Positions 35,844 to 43,678 of a stretch of DNA of 64,000 bases are shown here, piece after piece. The notes under the pieces were generated by a model. That model was not told where the DNA came from, did no database searches, and saw nothing but the letters and a program-made list of their open reading frames with translations. The stretch covers positions 2,480,001 through 2,544,000 of the forward strand of contig OZ245888.1 of assembly GCA_965229565.1 (NCBI GenBank), given 5' to 3'. Each line of letters starts with the position of its first letter. Position 1 is the first letter of the stretch. The position numbers and the translations under genes are program-made. The DNA comes from JANQNX01 sp040217095. Its GTDB lineage: Bacteria; Pseudomonadota; Gammaproteobacteria; Eutrophobiales; Eutrophobiaceae.

Positions 35844-36359
35844 ATGATGGACTTTTCGGAACAGGTACTGGGCAAATCAACGACAGGGCAAGTTACCATC
35901 ACTACGCGCGAGGAAAACGCCGCCGCTGCCCTGGAAATGATTCGACAGGCCAAACAGAAAATCGCGATTATTAGCCAGGAACTGGACCCATACGTGTATG
36001 ACCAGCTTGAATTCAGAGAAGCACTGAAACAGCTGGTACTGAATAATCGTTTTGCCGAGGTACGTATTATCGTATTTAAACCGGAAACTATTGTGCGCCG
36101 TGGACACAAGCTGCTTGACCTCGGCAACTACCTGAGCAGCTTTATCCATTTTAAAAAGGTGGCGAAGGAATACAGGTCTTTCAACGAAGCCGTGCTCATC
36201 GCTGACGAAGTGGGCTATGTCTTCCGTGAAAATATTGAGCGTTACCGCGGCAAGGTAAACTTCAACAGCCGCAGTGAGTCCAAAAGTTTACTGGATGTAT
36301 TTGATAACATGTGGGAAGCGTCAAAACCTGATCCAAACCTGCGCCGGGTGATAATTTGA
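35844..36359 (+). CDS. Uncharacterised protein, PLD-like fold suspected
   Basis: 171 residues, soluble. The region AALEMIRQAKQKIAIISQELDPYVYDQLEFREAL followed by EVRIIVFKPETIVRRGHKLLDLGNYL resembles the non-catalytic strand–helix pattern of phospholipase D-like domains, with FNEAVLIADEVGYVFRENIERY near the end. No clear HKD motif (H-x-K-x4-D) is present, so catalysis is doubtful. I infer the fold only from pattern. The gene follows purB by 14 bases and overlaps the secretin-like gene by 4. The start could be the first or second of two adjacent ATGs. Confidence 0.6.
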   Translation: MMDFSEQVLGKSTTGQVTITTREENAAAALEMIRQAKQKIAIISQELDPYVYDQLEFREALKQLVLNNRFAEVRIIVFKPETIVRRGHKLLDLGNYLSSFIHFKKVAKEYRSFNEAVLIADEVGYVFRENIERYRGKVNFNSRSESKSLLDVFDNMWEASKPDPNLRRVII

Positions 36360-37219
36360 AAAAACTGTTCTTTAATAGTTTGGTAATACTACTCATGGGC
36401 TCTGGCAGCGTGCTTGCGGAGTCGATGAAGATCGAGACGATCCCGATGCAGCATCGCCTTGTCTCGGATGTGATACCCATCATCAAGCCGCTTGTCAGCG
36501 AGGGTGGCAGCGTTACCGGCATGAATAACAAGCTGATTATCAAAACAACGCCCTCCAACCTGCAGCAAATAAAACAGGTGCTGGAGCAGATAGATTATGC
36601 CCCGCGGCGACTGATGATCAGCGTGCGGCAGGATATCGATGGCAATTTCCGCAATCGCGAGGGCGGCCTGTCCGGCAGATATCGTTCCGATAATGTGGAC
36701 ATCACCGTGCCCGATAGAAATCGTGACGGCACCATCGTGCAGGGCAAGGACAGCGAAGGTAACGTCATACGTTATCGCACCGCGGATACACAATCACGTA
36801 TAGAAGATCGCAACAGTTACCGTGTGCAGACACTGGAAGGTAACCCGGCCTATATAAATACCGGTCAATCAGTGCCCATAGCCAACACCACGACCTATGT
36901 CACCCCGGGTGGTGTCGTGGTGCAAGACGGTGTTGAATACCGCAATGTGGCCTCCGGCTTTTACGTACTGCCCCGTCTGCAGGGCGACAATGTCACACTG
37001 GCTGTTTCACCTTACATGGAACGCATACATCCAAGCCAGGGAGGAACCTTCGATATCCAGAACCTGGAAACCGTCGCCAGTGGCAAGCTTGGGGAGTGGA
37101 TCGAGATCGGTGGAGCGGCAGAACACTTCAACGACGATGCCAGGGAAAATACGATCAGCACGAAATCACGTGGGCAGGAGTTGAGGACGATTTTGATCAA
37201 GGTTGATGAAGTGAAGTAA
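36356..37219 (+). CDS. Periplasmic protein with secretin short-domain repeat
   Basis: 287 residues. N-terminal signal peptide (about 1–21, MKKLFFNSLV...VLA). Residues about 25–92 match a secretin N-domain: MQHRLVSDVIPIIKPLV, then GMNNKLIIKTTPSNLQQIKQVLEQID. Next come a beta-rich stretch and segments reminiscent of a secretin-like core (VQTLEGNPAYINTGQSVPI, FYVLPRLQGDNVTLAVSPYM). At this length it cannot form a full type II/III secretin channel, and there are no other secretion genes near by. Start codon is TTG, overlapping the upstream stop as TTGA. Function unknown; an outer-membrane or periplasmic assembly role is a guess. Confidence 0.65.
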   Translation: MKKLFFNSLVILLMGSGSVLAESMKIETIPMQHRLVSDVIPIIKPLVSEGGSVTGMNNKLIIKTTPSNLQQIKQVLEQIDYAPRRLMISVRQDIDGNFRNREGGLSGRYRSDNVDITVPDRNRDGTIVQGKDSEGNVIRYRTADTQSRIEDRNSYRVQTLEGNPAYINTGQSVPIANTTTYVTPGGVVVQDGVEYRNVASGFYVLPRLQGDNVTLAVSPYMERIHPSQGGTFDIQNLETVASGKLGEWIEIGGAAEHFNDDARENTISTKSRGQELRTILIKVDEVK

Positions 37220-37315
37220 TTTTTACTTCTTCTTAACATTGATTGCGCTTTAATCAGCTTCCTGCTTTTCTTTACTTCACAAATCTTTTTTATATTGCTT
37301 TCGCCTTGATGGCGA

Positions 37316-37713
37316 GTACCTTTTCTTTGCGTGGTCAAAGAAAAGGTACCAAAAGAAAGACCACCCTTAGGCATCTAGTCGCTACGCGATACCCTCGGTT
37401 TCATTTATTTCTTACGGCACGTGCATAGAGGACTCCTGTCCTCAATGCACTCTCGCAACGTCCATGTTGCTCCGGCCGTGAAATAAATGAAGCCTCGGCG
37501 AGATGCAAGGGGATGTTCATAATATCCCGTTCTGTCATGCCGAGGAGACATCAGGAACAGGGTTAATTGTGCAGGACGCACAATTAAGCGCATTGCGTCA
37601 GGACGACGCTATGCGCGACCCGTTGTGACGGATGACGACGAGGGTAGCCGTAGGCCATGACAGCAGGGCGGCCTTTTTCTTGGCTACTTCTTTTTGGCCG
37701 TGCAAAAAGAAGT
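37316..37713. repeat. Structured intergenic element with nested inverted repeats
   Basis: The 611-base gap between the secretin-like gene and purL has no credible gene but a series of perfect inverted repeats. A 14-base arm pair (37316–37329 with 37336–37349) holds GTACCTTTTCTTTG. A 12-base pair (37400–37411 with 37480–37491) encloses a GTGCAT/GAGGAC hairpin (37421–37450). A 10-base pair lies at 37563–37587 (TTAATTGTGC) and another at 37686–37713 (ACTTCTTTTT). The C/T-rich first and last hairpins bracket the unit. It may be a non-autonomous mobile or structured RNA element; I do not know its family. Confidence 0.55.
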
Positions 37714-37830
37714 GGCTCGCCGCTAATAGGCGAAACCAGTATCAATCCGCGGCAAAAAAGAATTTAGATTCTCTCCCTTCTGACTGTTAAAATACCGCCC
37801 AAAATCCCGCAGCCAAGATACCCGATTTAG

Positions 37831-40800
37831 ATGTTAATACTGCCAGGCGGCAACGCCCTTTCTGACTTTCGTATCAACAAACTTGTTACCTCACTGCAAA
37901 GCCGCGTTGCGGAAATCTCCGGTATAACAACCCGCTACGTTCATTACGTGCAACTCCGGGATGATTTGTCAGAATCCGGGCATGCCCAACTGGAAACGAT
38001 ACTGGGTTACGGAGCCCCGGCCAAAGATGCTAGCAACCCGGTTGGACAACTGATCGTTATCCCGCGTCCGGGCACGATTTCACCCTGGTCCAGCAAGGCC
38101 ACGGACATACTGCATAATTCCGGCCTGTTAAGTGTTGAACGCGTGGAGCGTGGGCTCACCTATTTTCTTGAAACGGCCGATGACAAACCACTGGAGCAAA
38201 ACCAGCTGGAATCCATCCTTGCCGAAGTCCATGACCGCATGACCGAGGTGGTCATCGTCGACAACAACGAGGCCGAGGCACTGTTTGCCCATGCCGACCC
38301 GGCATTGTTACAGCATATTGATATACTCGGCGACGGTATCGCTGCACTGGAAAAGGCCAATACCGACATGGGACTGGCGCTGGCGGATACGGAAATCGCC
38401 TACCTGTTCCAGAATTTTACCGACCTGGGCCGCAACCCGACCGACGTCGAACTGATGATGTTTGCCCAGGCCAACTCTGAACATTGCCGGCACAAGATCT
38501 TCAATGCCGAATTCACTATCGACGGTGAGAAACAGCCCTATTCACTATTTAAAATGATACGCCATACCCATGAGGCCAACCCGGGCAAGGTATTGTCTGC
38601 CTATCATGACAATGCCGCCGTAATGCAAGGCTACCGGGGAACGCGCTTTGTGACCGATGGCAAGCAACGGGCATATCGTTATGTCGAGGAAGACATTCAT
38701 ATCCTGATGAAGGTGGAAACGCATAACCACCCGACCGCGATCTCGCCCTACCCTGGCGCCGCCACCGGTGCCGGCGGTGAAATTCGTGACGAGGCGGCAA
38801 CCGGTCGTGGCGCCAAGCCCAAGGCCGGGATGACAGGTTTTGCCGTTTCCAATCTCAGGATCCCCGGTTTTATCCAGCCCTGGGAAACCGATTACGGCAA
38901 ACCGGATCGCATTGTTTCTGCACTGGATATCATGATCGAGGGGCCTATCGGTGCGGCCTCCTATAATAATGAATTTGGTCGCCCTGCCCTGTGCGGTTAT
39001 TTCCGCAGCTATGAACAACGTCAGCCAGATGGTGTGATCCGTGGCTATCACAAACCGATCATGCTGGCCGGCGGCTACGGCATGATCCGGGACGGACATG
39101 TTGAAAAACAACCAATACCGGCCGGGGCTAAACTGATCGTGCTGGGCGGACCGGCCATGTTGATTGGTCTCGGTGGTGGTGCTGCCTCTTCCATGGCATC
39201 GGGCAGCAGTGCGGCCGCGCTGGACTTTGCCTCGGTACAACGTGATAACGCCGAGATGGAGCGCCGTTGCCAGGAAGTGATTGATCGCTGTTGGGCCATG
39301 GGTGACAACAACCCCGTGTTGAGTATTCACGATGTCGGTGCCGGCGGTTTATCCAACGCCATGCCGGAGCTGGTCAGCGCCAGTGATCGCGGTGCCCGAC
39401 TGGAACTGCGCAAGATTCCCAATGATGAACCCGGCATGTCGCCCATGGGCATCTGGTGTAATGAATCACAGGAACGCTATGTACTTGCAATCGCACCGGA
39501 ACAGATAGAAGTATTTGAACAGCTATGCCTGCGCGAACGTGCACCGTTCGCCGTACTGGGCGAAGCCACCGAACAACAACAGCTGTTGTTAAACGACAGC
39601 CACTTTGACAATCGCGCTATCGACATGCCGATGTCGGTACTGCTTGGCAAGATGCCGGCCATGCAACGTGATGTTACAAGTCACACTACGCATGCGACCG
39701 GTTTTGATACGGGCAATATAACAATCGATGACGCCATACAGCGCGTACTGAAATTACCCACCGTGGCCAGTAAACAATTTCTGATTACTATTGGTGACCG
39801 CAGCATATCTGGCCTGGTCGTGCGCGACCAGATGGTCGGACCGCACCAGGTACCGGTCGCCGATTGCGCCGTGACCAGTTCCTCGTACCACGACTACACG
39901 GGTGAAGCGATGGCCGTGGGTGAACGTACACCCATTGCCTTGATCGATGCGCCTGCCTCGGGACGCATGGCTATCGCCGAAGCCCTGCTGAATATTTGTG
40001 CGGCCCGTATCCTGAAACTGGATGACATCGTGTTATCCGCCAACTGGATGGCCGCATGCGGTGAACCGGGACAGGATGCCGAGCTTTACGCTACCGTCGC
40101 TGGCGTCAGTCAATTGTGCCAGCAACTGGGAATCGCCATACCGGTAGGCAAGGACTCCCTGTCGATGAATACGGTCTGGCAGGATGATACTGAACATAAA
40201 AAAGTGACGGCACCCTTATCATTGAACATCTCGGCCTTTGCCCGTGTCGCCGACGTGCGCCAGTCGCTTACACCCGAATTACAACGGCTGGAAGACACTT
40301 ACCTGTTGTTTATCGATCTTGCACAGGGTAAGCAACGGCTCGGGGGATCGGCGCTTAGCCAGGTCTATGAGCAACCTGGTAACGAGGCACCCGACGTTGT
40401 CGATGTGAATAACCTGAAAGGATTTTTCAGTGCACTGCAAATCCTGAACGAGTCCGACCTGGTCCTGGCTTACCACGACCGCTCCGACGGTGGTCTGCTT
40501 GTCACGCTTGCCGAAATGGCGTTTGCCGGACATACCGGCATAGACATCGACTGTGTTGATGAACAACTGGTTGATTTCCTGTTCAACGAGGAACTGGGCG
40601 CGGTGATTCAAATACAGCGCAAGGACGAGAAACAGGTCAGGGAGGCATTTGCCAATGCCGGCCTTGGCAGTGAGGCACTACATGCGATCGCAGAACCCAA
40701 CATGGATGGTCACTTCAGCATACGACAGGCAGGCACAACAATTTATTCTACGACAATAGCTGACCTGCAGCAGGCGTGGGCAGAGACCAGTTACCGTATC

Positions 40801-41685
40801 CAGTCCCTACGTGATAACCCGGCCTGTGCACAAAGTGAGTTCGATTTAATCAGTGATGACAGCCACACCGGCCTGTTCCTCGATGCACGGTTTGAACCAG
40901 GCGAGGTGCCGGCACCCGCCGTGCATACCGGCAGTAAACCCAACATGGCCATCCTGCGTGAACAAGGTGTCAACGGCCAGGTGGAAATGGCCGCCGCTTT
41001 TGATCGTGCCGGTTTCAATGCTGTCGATGTACATATGCAGGACCTGATTAACGGCGATACCGATCTAAAGGAATTCCATGGACTGGTTGCCTGCGGTGGT
41101 TTTTCTTACGGGGACGTACTCGGTGCCGGTGGTGGCTGGGCCAGGACCATACTTTACAACGAACGCCTGACCGAGATGTTTTCCAGGTTCTTTACCCGCG
41201 AAGACAGTTTTGCCCTGGGCGTCTGTAACGGCTGCCAGATGATGTCCCAACTGCGGGACTTGATCCCGGGCGCACAACACTGGCCTGACTTTGTCCGCAA
41301 TGAATCAGAACAGTTCGAAGCAAGACTGGTGATGGTGGAGGTCCTGGATTCGCCTTCTATCCTGTTCACGGGGATGTCCGGTTCCAGGCTACCGGTGGTC
41401 GTAGCACACGGTGAGGGGCGTATCATGAAGGCGACCGGTTCCCCGGCTGCATTGCGCTATATCGACAGCCAGGGCCAGCCCACGGAACGCTATCCATTAA
41501 ACCCGAACGGTTCCAGCCATGGCCTGACCTCTGTCACCAGTGATGACGGGCGCTTTACGATCATGATGCCGCACCCGGAACGTGTATTTCTCAGTAAGCA
41601 ATACTCCTGGTTACCGTCCGACTGGAACAGTGAATACAGCCCCTGGATGCAGATATTTCTGAACGCCCGCAAGGCACTGGACTAA
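37831..41685 (+). CDS. purL: Phosphoribosylformylglycinamidine synthase (large, single-chain)
   Basis: Fourth step of purine synthesis: FGAR + glutamine + ATP to FGAM. 1284 residues of the single-polypeptide gammaproteobacterial form. An N-terminal PurS-like domain (1–150) is followed by the ATPase halves with ETHNHPTAISPYPGAATGAGGEIRDE (about residues 293–318), the second half with PVGKDSLSMNT, and a C-terminal glutaminase with nucleophile Cys in GVCNGCQMMSQL (about 1131–1136). MPHPERVF near the end completes the triad. It is preceded by the structured element at 37.3–37.7 kb, with no nearby promoter that I can name. No frameshift. Confidence 0.97.
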   Translation: MLILPGGNALSDFRINKLVTSLQSRVAEISGITTRYVHYVQLRDDLSESGHAQLETILGYGAPAKDASNPVGQLIVIPRPGTISPWSSKATDILHNSGLLSVERVERGLTYFLETADDKPLEQNQLESILAEVHDRMTEVVIVDNNEAEALFAHADPALLQHIDILGDGIAALEKANTDMGLALADTEIAYLFQNFTDLGRNPTDVELMMFAQANSEHCRHKIFNAEFTIDGEKQPYSLFKMIRHTHEANPGKVLSAYHDNAAVMQGYRGTRFVTDGKQRAYRYVEEDIHILMKVETHNHPTAISPYPGAATGAGGEIRDEAATGRGAKPKAGMTGFAVSNLRIPGFIQPWETDYGKPDRIVSALDIMIEGPIGAASYNNEFGRPALCGYFRSYEQRQPDGVIRGYHKPIMLAGGYGMIRDGHVEKQPIPAGAKLIVLGGPAMLIGLGGGAASSMASGSSAAALDFASVQRDNAEMERRCQEVIDRCWAMGDNNPVLSIHDVGAGGLSNAMPELVSASDRGARLELRKIPNDEPGMSPMGIWCNESQERYVLAIAPEQIEVFEQLCLRERAPFAVLGEATEQQQLLLNDSHFDNRAIDMPMSVLLGKMPAMQRDVTSHTTHATGFDTGNITIDDAIQRVLKLPTVASKQFLITIGDRSISGLVVRDQMVGPHQVPVADCAVTSSSYHDYTGEAMAVGERTPIALIDAPASGRMAIAEALLNICAARILKLDDIVLSANWMAACGEPGQDAELYATVAGVSQLCQQLGIAIPVGKDSLSMNTVWQDDTEHKKVTAPLSLNISAFARVADVRQSLTPELQRLEDTYLLFIDLAQGKQRLGGSALSQVYEQPGNEAPDVVDVNNLKGFFSALQILNESDLVLAYHDRSDGGLLVTLAEMAFAGHTGIDIDCVDEQLVDFLFNEELGAVIQIQRKDEKQVREAFANAGLGSEALHAIAEPNMDGHFSIRQAGTTIYSTTIADLQQAWAETSYRIQSLRDNPACAQSEFDLISDDSHTGLFLDARFEPGEVPAPAVHTGSKPNMAILREQGVNGQVEMAAAFDRAGFNAVDVHMQDLINGDTDLKEFHGLVACGGFSYGDVLGAGGGWARTILYNERLTEMFSRFFTREDSFALGVCNGCQMMSQLRDLIPGAQHWPDFVRNESEQFEARLVMVEVLDSPSILFTGMSGSRLPVVVAHGEGRIMKATGSPAALRYIDSQGQPTERYPLNPNGSSHGLTSVTSDDGRFTIMMPHPERVFLSKQYSWLPSDWNSEYSPWMQIFLNARKALD

Positions 41686-41760
41686 ACTACCGGGCACCAA
41701 GCCGTACACCCGCGGCCATCAGTGTGATCACGATCTGATTTAATTCACCAGCCACGCCTG

Positions 41761-41793
41761 TGGCATAGTCAATGAGTAAACCTGACTATGCCA
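41761..41793. other. Perfect 11-base inverted repeat after purL
   Basis: Arms TGGCATAGTCA and TGACTATGCCA flank an 11-base loop, 76 bases past the purL stop. There is no T-tract, so it may be a processing hairpin or an operator rather than a typical terminator. The rest of the 298-base gap (41686–41983) shows nothing else I recognise. Confidence 0.5.
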
Positions 41794-41983
41794 TTTCGAA
41801 GGACGACTCCAGGGATGGAAGAGGTTGAGTGACGCCGGATGCCAAAACCGAATGAAATGACTGAGAAATCTGTAATTTATGGTTGGTAATGATTTCTCGC
41901 TAGAGCTCGAAACGACAAACTTTGCCATGAACCGGGCACCAGACCACTGGACTGCCTCCAGTACATGTTTTATAAACTGTTTC

Positions 41984-42529
41984 ATGGTTAAATCCACACG
42001 CATATCAGACGAAGACCGTGCCTTGTTTCGCGACGCTATCGGCGAGATCACGCCTATCAGGAAGCAACGCGTTTTACCTGAGAAGAAAAGGCCTGTTGCT
42101 CGACCACTTCAGAGAGAAGCCGACGATCATTCGGTCATGGTGGAATTACTCGATAGTGAATTTGATCCCGCCGAACTGGAGATGGGTGATGAACTGCTCT
42201 TCCTCAAACCAGGTATACAAAAACAGGCACTGCGAAAACTACGCCGCGGGCAATTCCCGGTAGAGGCAGAACTCGACCTGCATGGAATGAGAGTGGCAGA
42301 GGCAAGAGCAGAACTGGCCGGGTTCCTGAAACAATGCCAACGCCGTGCGCGCCGCTGCGTCAGGATCATCCATGGCAAGGGCCTTGGCTCAAAGGACAAG
42401 AAGCCTGTTATAAAAAACAAACTTAACAACTGGTTACAACAACGCGATGAAGTACTCGCGTATTGTTCAGCGCGGCAAATTGATGGCGGAACCGGTGCCA
42501 TTTATTTGCTATTAAAAAAGTCCTGTTAG
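41984..42529 (+). CDS. Smr-domain protein
   Basis: 181 residues with a C-terminal Smr domain (about 95–181). The conserved DLHGMRVAEAR and the catalytic-loop RIIHGKGLGS, followed by NKLNNWLQQRDEVLAY, identify it. This is a small-MutS-related nuclease fold of the YdaL/SmrA–SmrB type; some members act as endonucleases on RNA or DNA. The open frame begins at 41879, but the first 35 codons are unlike the family, so ATG at 41984 (MVKSTRISDEDRALFRDAI) is preferred. The rpfG gene follows 50 bases on, across a perfect palindrome. Confidence 0.85.
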   Translation: MVKSTRISDEDRALFRDAIGEITPIRKQRVLPEKKRPVARPLQREADDHSVMVELLDSEFDPAELEMGDELLFLKPGIQKQALRKLRRGQFPVEAELDLHGMRVAEARAELAGFLKQCQRRARRCVRIIHGKGLGSKDKKPVIKNKLNNWLQQRDEVLAYCSARQIDGGTGAIYLLLKKSC

Positions 42530-42533
42530 ACAA

Positions 42534-42557
42534 TAATTAGTACAAAAGTACTAATTA
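42534..42557. promoter_or_regulatory. Perfect palindrome upstream of rpfG
   Basis: Ten-base arms TAATTAGTAC and GTACTAATTA around AAAA, 22 bases before the rpfG ATG and just past the smr stop. It could be an operator for a dimeric regulator or a hairpin near the ribosome site (AAGGATG, 42567–42573). No T-tract follows, so it is a poor terminator. Confidence 0.5.
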
Positions 42558-42579
42558 CAACAAACAAGGATGAAATGGA

Positions 42580-43674
42580 ATGCTGCCTTTATCTACTGAA
42601 GAGGTCTCTGCCGGGTACCTGACTAGTAATGTACTTATTATCGACGACCAGTCGACAAGTCTTAACATCCTGTCCGAGATTGTTAAAAGCACCCATGTTG
42701 ATGTTCAGGTTAAAACATGCAGCAAGCCTATTGAGGCACTGCAACATATCAAAAAATACCCGCCTGATTTAATTATTACCGACTACATGATGCCGGGACT
42801 AAACGGCATTGAACTCACCCGCCAGATTAGAGAAATTACCGGCTGTAAAAATATTCCAATCATTATGGTCACTATCATGCAGGATAAAGCTTTACTGCAT
42901 GAAGCCCTGGAAAGCGGAGTCACTGATTTCCTGCAGAAACCCTTTGATCATAACGAGTGCAAGGCTCGCTGCCGAAACCTGCTTGAACTGGCCAGGCATC
43001 AAAACAGGCTCGAACAAAAAAGCAATATCCTGCAACAGGAACTTGATAAAAACCTGAACCAGGTTTATCTCAGAGAAAGGGAAACGCTGAACAGACTAAC
43101 CCGGGCCTGTGCTTACAAGGACTGTATAACTGGCGAACACCTGCAGCGCATAGGCAAGCTCAGCAGGTTGATAGCCATGGAACTGGGTTTGTCAGATTAC
43201 ATAGCTGAACTAATCGAGATTGCCTCTCCCCTGCATGACTTGGGCAAGATTGCGATACCGGACAATATCCTGTTGAAACGCGGCAAGCTCACAGATGATG
43301 AATTCAATGTTATGAAAACGCATACCACTATAGGCTATGACATACTCAAGGAGAGCCCTTCGCCTTACCTGCAAACCGGAGCACTGATAGCACTGAACCA
43401 CCACGAGAAATTTGACGGTAGTGGTTACCCGTTTGGTCAGAGAGGTGAAGAGATTCCACTCGAAGCCAGGATTGTGACGGTTGCTGATGTATTTGATTCG
43501 CTGACCAATCATCGACCGTACAAAAAAGCCTGGCCACTGGACGAGACCCTGGAATATATTACCAGTGTACAAGGCAGCCACCTGGATCCGAACTGCGTTA
43601 AGGCGCTGTTCAGTATTTTAAAAAGATCAGACAACCAGGTCGGTCCAGACTCGTGGAAGGGACTAAATTTATAG
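42580..43674 (+). CDS. rpfG: Response regulator with HD-GYP phosphodiesterase domain (RpfG)
   Basis: Output arm of DSF signalling: hydrolyses cyclic-di-GMP when phosphorylated. 364 residues. The receiver domain (about 16–135) has acidic pair DD (22–23), phospho-acceptor Asp68 in ITDYMMPG and Lys120 in FLQKPF. The HD-GYP domain (about 165–350) has HD at 219–220 (LHDLGKIAIPD), HHEKFDGSGYP with GYP at 282–284, and VADVFDSLTNHRPYKKAW. All catalytic motifs are intact. rpfC starts 4 bases after its stop, so they are co-translated. Order is rpfG then rpfC, whereas in Xanthomonas rpfC comes first. Confidence 0.92.
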   Translation: MLPLSTEEVSAGYLTSNVLIIDDQSTSLNILSEIVKSTHVDVQVKTCSKPIEALQHIKKYPPDLIITDYMMPGLNGIELTRQIREITGCKNIPIIMVTIMQDKALLHEALESGVTDFLQKPFDHNECKARCRNLLELARHQNRLEQKSNILQQELDKNLNQVYLRERETLNRLTRACAYKDCITGEHLQRIGKLSRLIAMELGLSDYIAELIEIASPLHDLGKIAIPDNILLKRGKLTDDEFNVMKTHTTIGYDILKESPSPYLQTGALIALNHHEKFDGSGYPFGQRGEEIPLEARIVTVADVFDSLTNHRPYKKAWPLDETLEYITSVQGSHLDPNCVKALFSILKRSDNQVGPDSWKGLNL

Positions 43675-43678
43675 TGAC

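Noticed and set aside
37220..37830. An insertion sequence or hidden gene before purL
   Set aside because: No transposase-like frame and no target duplication recognised; only inverted repeats were found.
38545..39330. 261-residue minus-strand frame in purL
   Set aside because: Antisense shadow of the strongly conserved PurL ATPase region.
41740..42051. 103-residue minus-strand frame across the purL–smr gap
   Set aside because: No motif, overlaps the start of the Smr gene and the inverted repeat.
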